Source of the DNA: Candidatus Rhodoferax odensensis | GTDB lineage: Bacteria; Pseudomonadota; Gammaproteobacteria; Burkholderiales; Burkholderiaceae_C | Assembly (NCBI GenBank): GCA_016718405.1 | Contig: JADKDJ010000003.1 | Location: 434,001-498,000, forward strand | Length of the DNA stretch: 64,000 bases | Direction: 5' to 3' | In this document: positions 34,338 through 42,446 of the stretch, one piece after another | How positions within the stretch are numbered: position 1 is the first letter of the stretch | Layout: every line of letters starts with the position of its first letter | The notes under the pieces: model-generated | Seen by the model: only the letters and a program-made list of their open reading frames with translations | What the model was told of the DNA's origin: nothing | The model's database searches: none | Program-made: the position numbers and the translations under genes

Positions 34338-34619
34338 CTACCAGCGTTTGGTCTTGATGTTGTGCACATGCGCGTGTTGGCCAACCTTGATCGCCGCCAC
34401 CACCTTGCCAATATCGACCCCGTACTTGACGACGGTGTCACCCACCGCCATGTCCTTCATGGCGACTTTGTGCCCCAAAGGGATGTTGGCGTGACAGGGA
34501 ATCTGGATGGTGCGGTCTTGGTCAAGGATCAGCGCCGTGAGCGCCTGGCCAGCCTGAACGCCTTCGGTGACGACCACAGCGACGCTGTCCTGCGGGTCAT
34601 GCAATACCGAATGAATCAT
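34338..34619 (-). CDS. suyA: (2R)-sulfolactate sulfo-lyase, small subunit (SAF domain)
   Basis: 93 aa from ATG 34619: MIHSVLHDPQDSVAVVVTEG then IPLGHKVAMKDMAVGDTVVKYG and a C-terminal HAHVHNIKTKRW. This is the SAF-domain small subunit of the UxaA/SuyAB type, normally 80-100 aa. GGAG lies upstream at about 34625 (minus strand sense). The longer upstream open frame is rejected because it would run into the putative operator. Confidence 0.85.
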   Translation of the reverse strand: MIHSVLHDPQDSVAVVVTEGVQAGQALTALILDQDRTIQIPCHANIPLGHKVAMKDMAVGDTVVKYGVDIGKVVAAIKVGQHAHVHNIKTKRW

Positions 34620-34669
34620 GGAATCTCCTGTGACGGGCGAGCCGTCGGTTGATGGCAGATTCAACTATA

Positions 34670-34681
34670 TCATCTAGATGA
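34670..34681. promoter_or_regulatory. Candidate GntR operator upstream of suyA
   Basis: Perfect 12-bp palindrome TCATCTAGATGA, preceded by AT-rich CAACTATA, in the short space between the GntR gene and suyA; it overlaps the last codons and stop of the GntR gene. Position and symmetry fit an operator controlling suyAB and following genes. No second copy was found by eye upstream of the GntR gene. Confidence 0.45.
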
Positions 34682-35387
34682 CTTGGCCGGTCAGTCGGGC
34701 CAGATAATCGTGCTGCTGGGTGTTGACAATCGACACGCGGTACTCAATCGGTTCCTGGGCGAAACTGGTCGCCACACGATCGATGCGCAGCACTGCGGCG
34801 CTGTCAGGCAGCCCCAGTATCTTGGCGCTTGCCGTCGGCACGGTTTGGGCGCGCAAGCGTTCGTCAGCGCCCACCACGGTCACGCCGAAGGTGGTTTGGT
34901 ACAGCTCGTAGATGGTGCCCTGACGTGCGGCAAACTGGGCTTTTGTCAGGCCACCAAAGCGCGCGGCGCTGATCACAATCGTGTCGTGAATCACGGGCTG
35001 CCCCCGCAGCGAAAGCAAGTTTTCGATATGAAACACGGCGGCACCCGGGTCAAGACCGAGCAGCCGCGCCTCGGATTGCGTGGCCCGGGCGCGTACAAAC
35101 GACAACAATTTGACTTGCGGGAACTCACGCGCGCCGTCGCTTCCCTCGATCTTGAAGAACTGGAACATGAAGCGTTCCTTGTCGAGCTTGCCGACAAACG
35201 TGCCGCGCCCCTGTTGCCGGACCAAAACATGCTCGGCCACCATTTCATCAACGGCGCGGCGGATAGTGCCGATGGAGACACCAAAGCGTTTGGCCAGCTC
35301 GGTCTCGCTGGGCAAGCCGCCACCGGGCGGTACCGCCCCGGAGACAATGTCAGCCACCAGCTTTTGTTTGACGTCGCGGTACAGCAT
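34674..35387 (-). CDS. GntR-family (UTRA domain) transcriptional regulator
   Basis: 237 aa. N-terminal winged helix MLYRDVKQKLVADIVSGAV, PSETELAKRFGVSIGTIRRA, LVRQQGRGTFV, then a UTRA effector domain (about 75-235). ATG 35387 starts the canonical GntR domain; the upstream extension is not conserved-looking. Located between the sugar-acid genes and suyA, so it probably responds to a sulfolactate-type ligand. Its own start is only 25 bp after the SDR stop, so it may be co-transcribed with the sugar operon. Confidence 0.88.
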   Translation of the reverse strand: MLYRDVKQKLVADIVSGAVPPGGGLPSETELAKRFGVSIGTIRRAVDEMVAEHVLVRQQGRGTFVGKLDKERFMFQFFKIEGSDGAREFPQVKLLSFVRARATQSEARLLGLDPGAAVFHIENLLSLRGQPVIHDTIVISAARFGGLTKAQFAARQGTIYELYQTTFGVTVVGADERLRAQTVPTASAKILGLPDSAAVLRIDRVATSFAQEPIEYRVSIVNTQQHDYLARLTGQVI

Positions 35388-35412
35388 CACACACCCAAGC
35401 GCCAGCCGCGCG

Positions 35413-36198
35413 CTAACCCGCCACCGATACTTGCGCCAGACCGGCATCCACGATCAGGTTTTGACCGGTGATGCCACTGCTCTCGTCACTGGCCAGGAAC
35501 AGCGTTGGGCGGGCAACATGCGAGGAGTCAAGTCGGAACTTGAGGCACTGGAACTCGATGAACTTCTGGTCTTCCTCGGCGTTGCGCCACAGTTCATTCT
35601 GCCGCGCCGTGACGATTGCGCCAGGCACCAGGGCGTTGACTCGAATGCCCGCGTCGCCGAGCTCGCGCGCCAGGCTGCGTGTCATGCCCGAGATGGCCGC
35701 TTTGGCGCTGGTGTAACCAATCAGGTTTGGGCGCCCGCGCATCCAGCTGATGCTGCCCATATTGATGATGGAGCCGCCAAGGCCCTTGGCGCGTAGACAT
35801 CTCGCTACGGTTTGCGTGGCAAACACATGGTGGCGCAGATTCAGGTTCAGACAGTTGTCCCAGTAGTCCGGAGTCAACTCGTCGAGTGAGTGGCGGTCAT
35901 CCCGCCCGGCGTTGTTGACCAGCACCTGAATCGGTCCGAAGCGGGTCTGGATGCGCTCCAGCAAGCTCTGCAGCGCGGAAATGTCGCGCACGTCGCAGGC
36001 TTCGTAATACGGGGCCGGGTGGCCGGCGGCGGTGATTTGCTCGATCAACGCCGCGCCTCCGCCTTGCTGGGTGCCGCAAAACGTGACCTGCGCGCCTTGC
36101 GCGGCAAAGGCCTTGACGAGTTCAGCGCCTATGCCAGAACTGCCCCCCGAGATAAAGACCACTTTGTTGTGAAGGGACGGGTACAGCGTGAGGGACAT
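35413..36198 (-). CDS. SDR-family sugar dehydrogenase (candidate sulfoquinovose dehydrogenase)
   Basis: 261 aa, classical short-chain dehydrogenase. SGGSSGIGAELVKAF for NAD(P), VLVNNAGRDDRHS, active-site Ser in NMGSISW and YTSAK Tyr/Lys pair, C-terminal SGITGQNLIVDAG. Start ATG 36198 chosen over a longer form because it precedes the Rossmann start at the usual distance. In the sulfo-Entner-Doudoroff pathway an SDR oxidises sulfoquinovose to the lactone; the dehydratase and aldolase in this cluster would follow. Specificity cannot be read from sequence. Confidence 0.85.
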   Translation of the reverse strand: MSLTLYPSLHNKVVFISGGSSGIGAELVKAFAAQGAQVTFCGTQQGGGAALIEQITAAGHPAPYYEACDVRDISALQSLLERIQTRFGPIQVLVNNAGRDDRHSLDELTPDYWDNCLNLNLRHHVFATQTVARCLRAKGLGGSIINMGSISWMRGRPNLIGYTSAKAAISGMTRSLARELGDAGIRVNALVPGAIVTARQNELWRNAEEDQKFIEFQCLKFRLDSSHVARPTLFLASDESSGITGQNLIVDAGLAQVSVAG

Positions 36199-36255
36199 GG
36201 GTAAGCGGGTGTGTGCAGAAACAAGCAAGGCCAGGGCCAGGGGAAATCAGGCGCG

Positions 36256-37407
36256 TCAAATCATAGCGCTGCGCGACGGGTTGCCCAACACATCACTGAG
36301 CAGCACGGGCAGGCCGGTATCGATGCTGCGATGCGCCGCCAGGCCAACGGCCACGCAGCGCATCCCTTCCTCCAGCGTCACTTCGGCCGCCAGCCCATTG
36401 CGAATCGCGTGCGCAAAACGTTGGTGCTCGATGTACGACGCGCCAAAGTGCTGGCCGGCGTATTTGATGTTGGTGTCCCACACGCGCCGATGCGAGACCC
36501 CGCGGCCGCTTCCCGAGGGCTCGCCCCACACTTTGCGCTGACCCCAGTCGGCACGCCGACCGTGACGCAGGACCAGCGACGGTATCAGCGATTCCAACTT
36601 GCCCTCGTCACCCACGATCACAATGTGTTCGTTGTCGGTGGAGTTCTCGGCGAACATGCACAAGTCAAGCATCGCGCGCGCACCGCTGGCGTATTCCACC
36701 ACCACATAGGCGCTGTCCAGAATGTCGGGCACGGTTTGCCCGTTTGGGCCGGCGTAACGCTCTGCCAGGTGGTTGACGCGTTGGCCGCCGGTTGCAAAAA
36801 CGCGCACAGCCTGCTCCTGCAGAATCAGCTCCATCAGGTTGAAGTAGTGGCAGCACTTCTCCACCAGGGTACCGCCAGTGTTGACGTTGAAGCGATTCCA
36901 GTCACCCACTTTGGGGTAGAACGGCTCGCGGTGCTCCCGGATGGCCACTTGATGCAAGGTGCCAATCTCGCCAGCGTGGGCGAGCCGAATCATTTCCGCC
37001 ACCGGTGGCATATAGCGGTACTCCTGCGCCACCCAGACCATGCTGGCACGGCCCTTGGCACGCTGAACCAGATCAGCGCAGTCGCTCAGGGTGGTGCACA
37101 GCGGTTTTTCAATCAGCAGATGGGCGGTGGAGGGCAACGCGTGGCGCATCACCTCGGCGTGGGTGAAGTTGGGCGTGGCGATCACCACCGCGTCGCAGAC
37201 ATTGGCCTCAAGCAGCTCCTGGTAGTGCTCAAACACGGCGGGCACAGTGGCCGCACCCTCCAGCAGGCCTAGCGCACGTTCGCGGCTGTTGGAGTCCGGG
37301 TCGGCCAGCGCCGTCACCGTCGAATGCCCCAATGCCAGGATGTTCTCGATGTGCTCGCGGCCCATGCTGCCGCAGCCGATGATGCCGTAGCGAATTACTT
37401 GTGTCAT
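36256..37407 (-). CDS. Gfo/Idh/MocA-family oxidoreductase
   Basis: 383 aa. Rossmann start IRYGIIGCGSMGREHIENIL, VIATPNFTHAEVMRHAL, the conserved LIEKPLCTTL with catalytic Lys, and VEKCCHYFNLMELIL with the usual His. ATG 37407 overlaps the permease stop by 4 bp. It may oxidise or reduce a sugar substrate of the ABC importer; in a sulfosugar route it could be an accessory dehydrogenase. Reaction unknown. Confidence 0.85.
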   Translation of the reverse strand: MTQVIRYGIIGCGSMGREHIENILALGHSTVTALADPDSNSRERALGLLEGAATVPAVFEHYQELLEANVCDAVVIATPNFTHAEVMRHALPSTAHLLIEKPLCTTLSDCADLVQRAKGRASMVWVAQEYRYMPPVAEMIRLAHAGEIGTLHQVAIREHREPFYPKVGDWNRFNVNTGGTLVEKCCHYFNLMELILQEQAVRVFATGGQRVNHLAERYAGPNGQTVPDILDSAYVVVEYASGARAMLDLCMFAENSTDNEHIVIVGDEGKLESLIPSLVLRHGRRADWGQRKVWGEPSGSGRGVSHRRVWDTNIKYAGQHFGASYIEHQRFAHAIRNGLAAEVTLEEGMRCVAVGLAAHRSIDTGLPVLLSDVLGNPSRSAMI

Positions 37408-38261
37408 CCCTTCAAACCTCCTTGCGTCAAGCCGCCCACTACGCGCTCCTGAAAGATCGCAATCAGAACCGCAATCGGTACGATGGCAACGATCAAGGCC
37501 GCCGAAATAATGGGCCACGGAAAACTGAACTCCCCTTGGTACATGGTGATACCCACCGGCAGGGTACGCATGCTGGCACTGGAGTTGAGTGAAAGCGCCA
37601 GCAAGAACTCATCCCAGGCATTGACAAACGCCAGAATGCCGGCCGTGAACACGCCCGGCGCGGCCAGCGGAATCACCACGTGCCACAAGGTTCCCAGGCG
37701 GGTGCAGCCGTCGATCATGGCGGCGTTCTCCAGATCCTTCGGAATGCTCTGGAAGAAGCTCACCAAGACCAGCGTGCAGACCGGCAAGTTCAGCACGATG
37801 TAGGGCAATACCAGCGCGGAGTAGGTGTTGAGCAGATTCAGCGCCCGCATGGTCTCGAACACTGGTACCAGCAAGGTCACCAGCGGGAACATGCTGGAGG
37901 CCACAATGGCGGTGAGGATCAGCTGGCGATGCTTCAGATTGAGTCGCGCGATGGCGTAGGCCGCGCAGGCCGACACCAACAGGGAACACACCGTGGCCAG
38001 ACCGGCCACGATCAGGCTGTTGGCCAGATACTTGAGCAAGGGTTGGTCGGTGAACGCCTGCACATAGTTGTGCAGCGTTGGTGCCTGGGGCCACCAGGTG
38101 ATGGGTTTTTGTACCAGTTCCACCTCGGCTTTGAGCGAGGTGAACAGGATCCACACAGCGGGAAAAAATCCGTTCACGACTACCATCGCCGCGGCGACCC
38201 AGCGCAGCCGTGGCGAAGACCAGAAACCGGCGCCCATGCCGGCGCGTGCGGCTGCTGTCAT
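37404..38261 (-). CDS. Sugar ABC transporter permease, MalG type
   Basis: 285 aa with six transmembrane segments and the EAA loop IPKDLENAAMIDGCTRLGTLWHV (near 185-207). Typical CUT1 permease. ATG 38261 overlaps the stop of the upstream permease by 4 bp and its own stop overlaps the Gfo/Idh/MocA start, showing tight coupling. Works with the partner permease, the binding protein at 39185 and the ATPase at 40506. Confidence 0.9.
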   Translation of the reverse strand: MTAAARAGMGAGFWSSPRLRWVAAAMVVVNGFFPAVWILFTSLKAEVELVQKPITWWPQAPTLHNYVQAFTDQPLLKYLANSLIVAGLATVCSLLVSACAAYAIARLNLKHRQLILTAIVASSMFPLVTLLVPVFETMRALNLLNTYSALVLPYIVLNLPVCTLVLVSFFQSIPKDLENAAMIDGCTRLGTLWHVVIPLAAPGVFTAGILAFVNAWDEFLLALSLNSSASMRTLPVGITMYQGEFSFPWPIISAALIVAIVPIAVLIAIFQERVVGGLTQGGLKG

Positions 38262-39148
38262 GCGCTGTTTCCAATGCGTTTGAGATAGACCGCCGTCACG
38301 CACATGGACAGCAGAAACATGCAAACCGCCAGCGTGGAGCCGTAACCCAGGTCGAGGTACTCGATGGTGGTCTTGTGGATCAGCATGGCCAGCGTCTCGG
38401 TGCTGTTGCCCGGACCGCCTTTGGTCATGGTGTAGGGGATGTCAAAGGTCTGCAACGCGGTGATGGTGCGAAAGATCAGCGCCACGATGATGCTGGGCAT
38501 CAGCATGGGCAGCGTGATCTGGCAGAACTGCTGCCACCGGTTGGCGCCATCAACCTCCGCCGCCTCGTACAGGGATTTGGGGATCATCTGAAGCCCGGCC
38601 AGCAGGATCAGCGCCATGAATGAGCTGGTCTTCCAGATGATGGTCAGGCAGATCGCGGCAAAGGCCCAGTTGGGGCGCAGCAGCCACATCGTCGGTTCGA
38701 CGCCAAAGCGACGCATCACATCATTGACCACGCCATACTCGGTGTGGAAGAACCACGCAAAGATCAGCCCGGCGAACGACAGTGGCAGCGCCCAGGGTAA
38801 AAGCAGAGCCAAGCGCACCGGCCACTGCCGTTTGAACGGCAGGTTGGCCAGCATCGCCAGACCCAGACCGACAATCAGGGCCCCGGGCACTGTGATCAAG
38901 GTGATCAGCGCGGTATTGCGGGTCGCGTTCCAGAAGTCCTTGTCACGCCAGACCTCGACATAGTTCTCGACGCCAACGAACTTGAAGGCACCGCTGCCGC
39001 CGGAGAGGCGCAAGTCGAAGAAACTGTTGTATAGCAGTTTGCCAATCGGGTAGACCACGATCAGCGCCAGCAGCACAAAGGCCGGCGCCAGCAAAATCCA
39101 TCCCAAAGCCCGCTCGGACGGGTCTCGCAGTTTGGTCAGTGACAGCAT
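38258..39148 (-). CDS. Sugar ABC transporter permease, MalF/UgpA type
   Basis: 296 aa, six predicted membrane helices (first LGWILLAPAFVLLALIVVYPIG), EAA loop IPKSLYEAAEVDGANRWQQF. CUT1 family. Lies 36 bp downstream of the binding-protein gene and overlaps the second permease. Confidence 0.9.
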   Translation of the reverse strand: MLSLTKLRDPSERALGWILLAPAFVLLALIVVYPIGKLLYNSFFDLRLSGGSGAFKFVGVENYVEVWRDKDFWNATRNTALITLITVPGALIVGLGLAMLANLPFKRQWPVRLALLLPWALPLSFAGLIFAWFFHTEYGVVNDVMRRFGVEPTMWLLRPNWAFAAICLTIIWKTSSFMALILLAGLQMIPKSLYEAAEVDGANRWQQFCQITLPMLMPSIIVALIFRTITALQTFDIPYTMTKGGPGNSTETLAMLIHKTTIEYLDLGYGSTLAVCMFLLSMCVTAVYLKRIGNSA

Positions 39149-39184
39149 GTTGCCGGTGCGACGGGCGTGCGGGTGCGCCGTGGC

Positions 39185-40447
39185 CTAACGCATGACCCGC
39201 TGGAGCCGAGACTCGATCTCGGCCACGCCCTCAGTCGGCGTTTTGGTTCGCGCCAGAATGGCGCTGGTGGTGGTGCGAATGGCGTCACTGACCTCGCCGT
39301 AGCGCGCGCTCATCGGCCGGGCCTGGCCCGCCACCACAACCGCCGCGGCATCCTTGAACCAAGGCACCTGTTTGACCACGTCGGCCTCGCTGTACACGCT
39401 CTGAAACGTCGGCAGCAAGGAGCCCTGGACCGCCAGGAACTTGCTGGCCGGCGCGGACGCCATGAACTGCACCAGTTTCGCCGACTCAGCCTTGTTCTTG
39501 CTGAACGCGCTCACCGCCCACTGCCAGCCACCGACACAGGTCGCGCTTTTGCCGCCCTCAACCGCTGGCAAGGGCATCACGCCGACCTTGCCTTTGACCT
39601 GGCTGTCGGGGTCATCATTGAAGCGGTCCCAGGCAAACCCCCAGTTGATGGCAAATGCCACTTGCCCGGCCTTGAATTCATTGACCGTGGCCGGTGTGGT
39701 GACTTCGGCAATGTTCTTCTTCATCACACCCTGGTCGACCAACTTGAGCCACAGCTGCATGCCTTTGGCGGCGGCCTCCTTGTCCAGCGTCAACTTGCCC
39801 GCAGCATCGTTGAAAGCCTTTCCCATGCTCCAGTAGGGCAACAGAAAGGTGCACACCGCGCCTTCAATCGGCGCCCCCTGGATCGACAGGCCCTGAAGAT
39901 TGGGGTTCTTCTCGCCGTCCTGAATCCGTTTGGCGGCGGCGGCAAGTTCATCCCAGGTCTTGGGCTGCTGTATGCCGTATTTGTCCAGTAAATCCTTGCG
40001 GTAATACATGAACATGGCGTCCGCAAAGGCCGGCAAGGCGGCCACTTTGCCACCGACGACGTTGGACTGCGCGTAGACCGGCAGGTAGGGCTTCATGGCA
40101 GCGGCACCGCCTACGTAGCTGTCCAGGGGCTCCAGCCAGCCCGCGCCCATGTACTGCGCCGGATTAACAATGTCGATCAGGTAGACGTCGATGGCCGAGT
40201 CCTTGGCATTGAGCACGGTGGACAAATATTGCCGCTGTAGCTCGGAGGTGGCGCCGCCAGTCTCGATGCTGATTTTGACCGAGGGGTTGGCCTTTTGGTA
40301 CTCGTCAAACAGCTTGCGCATCAGGTCGGGCCGCTGGTTCTGGCCCCCGGAGAAGACCCGCAGCGAAGTTGTTTGGGCGAGTGCACTTGAAGCCAGCGTG
40401 ATGCCCAGGCAAAGGCTCAATAGCGCCAGGATTCGGGTACGTTTCAT
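39185..40447 (-). CDS. Sugar ABC transporter periplasmic binding protein
   Basis: 420 aa with signal peptide MKRTRILALLSLCLGITLASSALAQ cleaved after AQ. Solute-binding protein family 1: VDVYLIDIV-like segment, MFMYYRKDLLDKYGIQQPKTWDE, FAINWGFAWDRFNDD, GGWQWAVSAFSKNK. ATG 40447 chosen as it starts the signal peptide, with GGAG upstream. Ligand probably a mono- or glycosyl sugar; sulfoquinovose or its glycerol glycoside is suggested only by the neighbours. Confidence 0.9.
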   Translation of the reverse strand: MKRTRILALLSLCLGITLASSALAQTTSLRVFSGGQNQRPDLMRKLFDEYQKANPSVKISIETGGATSELQRQYLSTVLNAKDSAIDVYLIDIVNPAQYMGAGWLEPLDSYVGGAAAMKPYLPVYAQSNVVGGKVAALPAFADAMFMYYRKDLLDKYGIQQPKTWDELAAAAKRIQDGEKNPNLQGLSIQGAPIEGAVCTFLLPYWSMGKAFNDAAGKLTLDKEAAAKGMQLWLKLVDQGVMKKNIAEVTTPATVNEFKAGQVAFAINWGFAWDRFNDDPDSQVKGKVGVMPLPAVEGGKSATCVGGWQWAVSAFSKNKAESAKLVQFMASAPASKFLAVQGSLLPTFQSVYSEADVVKQVPWFKDAAAVVVAGQARPMSARYGEVSDAIRTTTSAILARTKTPTEGVAEIESRLQRVMR

Positions 40448-40505
40448 GAGGGTCTCCTTCGGGGTGTTGGCCGGTTTGGATGGGAGGGTATCTGGCACAA
40501 AAGGC

Positions 40506-41579
40506 TCAGCGCAGCGCCAGGCCGGACTTGGCGTCAAACAGGTGCATGTGTGCGGGCGACAGGTACACCGGCATGGTCGTCTGGGGAGCCACTGCAAAGC
40601 TAGCCGGGCAACGCGCCACCAGTTCGCCTTGGCCCACCTGAAAAGTCACCAGCGTCTCGGCACCCAGTGGCTCGGTGATCACCACCGTGGCTTGCAATTC
40701 GATGTCGCCAGTCTGCGGCGACAGGGTGATGTTCTCGGGTCGGATGCCAAAGGTCCACTGCTGCGCGGCGGCAGCTTTCTCGGCCAGCAGAGCCGACGCT
40801 TGAAACACGGCGCCACCCAAGTCAACTTGGCCGCCGTGCAGCGTGCACGGCATCAGGTTCATCGCAGGCGAGCCGGTAAACCCGGCCACAAATAAGGCCG
40901 CTGGTTTGTTGTAGATCTGATGCGGCGTGGCGTATTGCATCACGTGCCCGGCGCTCAGCACCGCAATGCGGTCGGCCAGCGTCATGGCTTCAACCTGGTC
41001 GTGGGTCACGTAGATGATGGTGGCGCCCAGGCGCTGGTGCAACTTCTTGATCTCGGTGCGCATTTCGCTGCGCAACTGGGCGTCCAGGTTCGACAGCGGC
41101 TCGTCGAACAAGAACACCTTGGGCTGGCGCACGATGGCGCGACCAATGGCCACGCGCTGACGCTGACCACCGGACAGCGCGGCGGGCCGCCGATCGAGCA
41201 TGTGGTCAATGCGTAATAGCCGTGCCGCGTCCGTCACGCGGCGTTTGATTTCGTCTTCGGGCGTCTTGCGCAGGCGCAAGCCAAACGCCATGTTTTCGTA
41301 CAAGGTTTTGTGCGGGTACAGCGCGTAGTCCTGAAACACCATCGCAATGTCGCGATGGCGCGGCGGCTCGTCGTTGACGCGCTTGCCATCAATCAGCACG
41401 TCGCCGCCGGTGATGCCTTCCAAACCCGCAATCATGCGCAGCAAGGTGGACTTGCCGCAGCCTGAGGGGCCCACGAACACCACGAACTCGCCGTGGCGAA
41501 CCTCCAGGTCGACGCCATGAATGACCTGGGTGCTGCCGTCGTAGGACTTGATCACCTGTTTGAGTTCGACCTTGGCCAT
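40506..41579 (-). CDS. Sugar ABC transporter ATPase, UgpC/MalK type
   Basis: 357 aa. Walker A GPSGCGKST (about 37-45), Q-loop MVFQDYALYPHKT, signature LSGGQRQRVAIGRA, Walker B VFLFDEPLSNLDA, H-loop VTHDQ, and a C-terminal TOBE/MalK regulatory domain (FGIRPENITL). The order ATPase - binding protein - two permeases gives a full CUT1 importer. Follows the aldolase gene by 13 bp. Confidence 0.92.
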   Translation of the reverse strand: MAKVELKQVIKSYDGSTQVIHGVDLEVRHGEFVVFVGPSGCGKSTLLRMIAGLEGITGGDVLIDGKRVNDEPPRHRDIAMVFQDYALYPHKTLYENMAFGLRLRKTPEDEIKRRVTDAARLLRIDHMLDRRPAALSGGQRQRVAIGRAIVRQPKVFLFDEPLSNLDAQLRSEMRTEIKKLHQRLGATIIYVTHDQVEAMTLADRIAVLSAGHVMQYATPHQIYNKPAALFVAGFTGSPAMNLMPCTLHGGQVDLGGAVFQASALLAEKAAAAQQWTFGIRPENITLSPQTGDIELQATVVITEPLGAETLVTFQVGQGELVARCPASFAVAPQTTMPVYLSPAHMHLFDAKSGLALR

Positions 41580-41592
41580 GGTGCTTCGCCGC

Positions 41593-42390
41593 TCAGTAGC
41601 CCTGAGCGGGCAAAACGATGTCCTGCGCGCGAATCGTCGACAGTGCGGCGGTGGCGGCACGCATTAATAGCCCCAGGTCGGAGGCGCAAGCAATGAAGTC
41701 AAACCCTGCGGCGCGATAGATCGCCACCGCTTCGGGTGTGCCGCCCACGGTGCCAACGGGTTTGCCGGCCGCGTGACAGTGTTGGACACCCTCCGCCATG
41801 AGCTTGACCACTTCGTCATGCATCAGATCCCCCACATGGCCCATGGCGCCGCTGAGGTCGCCCGGTCCAAAGAAGAGGGCATCCACACCCGGCACATGGG
41901 CAATGGCGCCGACCTGGGCCATGGCCTCGGGTGTTTCGATCTGCAACAGCACGCTGACGCCCTCGTTGGCGACTTTGAAATAGTCCTTCACGGTGCCAAA
42001 GCGCGAGCCCCGACTCATGGCGGCCATGCCGCGCACGCCGTGCGGCGGGTAGCGGGTAGCGGCGACCGCCCGGCGGGCCTCGTCGGCGTTCTGCACAAAG
42101 GGCAACATGACCGTTTGCGCACCGGCATCGAGCACGCGTTTGATCATCACCGTGTCGTTCCAAGGCACGCGGGTGATCGGCAACATCGGGGTGCCCGCCA
42201 CCGCCTGCAGCAGGTGAATCACCTCCATCTGGTCCAGCGGACTGTGCTCCATGTCGACCACGGCCCAGTCAAATCCAGCCCAGCCAATGGCTTCGGCCGC
42301 CAGCGGCGAGGCCGACATGATCCAACTGCCCACCGGATAGCCCGCCGCCAGGTTCTGGCGCGCGAGCATGGCTTTGAAAGGGTTTTGCAT
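41593..42390 (-). CDS. HpcH/HpaI-family 2-keto-3-deoxy acid aldolase (candidate KDSG aldolase)
   Basis: 265 aa class II (metal) aldolase. DWAVVDMEHSPLDQ (catalytic His/metal region, about 39-52), RVPWNDTVMIKRVLDAGAQTVMLPFV, GMAAMSRGSRFG, LLQIETPEAM with the metal-binding Glu and FFGPGDLSGAMG with Asp. The family cleaves 2-keto-3-deoxy sugar acids into pyruvate and an aldehyde; in the sulfo-Entner-Doudoroff pathway the HpcH/HpaI enzyme yields pyruvate and 3-sulfolactaldehyde. Next to the dehydratase that would make its substrate. Confidence 0.85.
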   Translation of the reverse strand: MQNPFKAMLARQNLAAGYPVGSWIMSASPLAAEAIGWAGFDWAVVDMEHSPLDQMEVIHLLQAVAGTPMLPITRVPWNDTVMIKRVLDAGAQTVMLPFVQNADEARRAVAATRYPPHGVRGMAAMSRGSRFGTVKDYFKVANEGVSVLLQIETPEAMAQVGAIAHVPGVDALFFGPGDLSGAMGHVGDLMHDEVVKLMAEGVQHCHAAGKPVGTVGGTPEAVAIYRAAGFDFIACASDLGLLMRAATAALSTIRAQDIVLPAQGY

Positions 42391-42446
42391 GAAGTAGAAA
42401 GACCGCTGATGGGGTGGGTGAATGCTGGCGACTGTATGCGTGGGCG

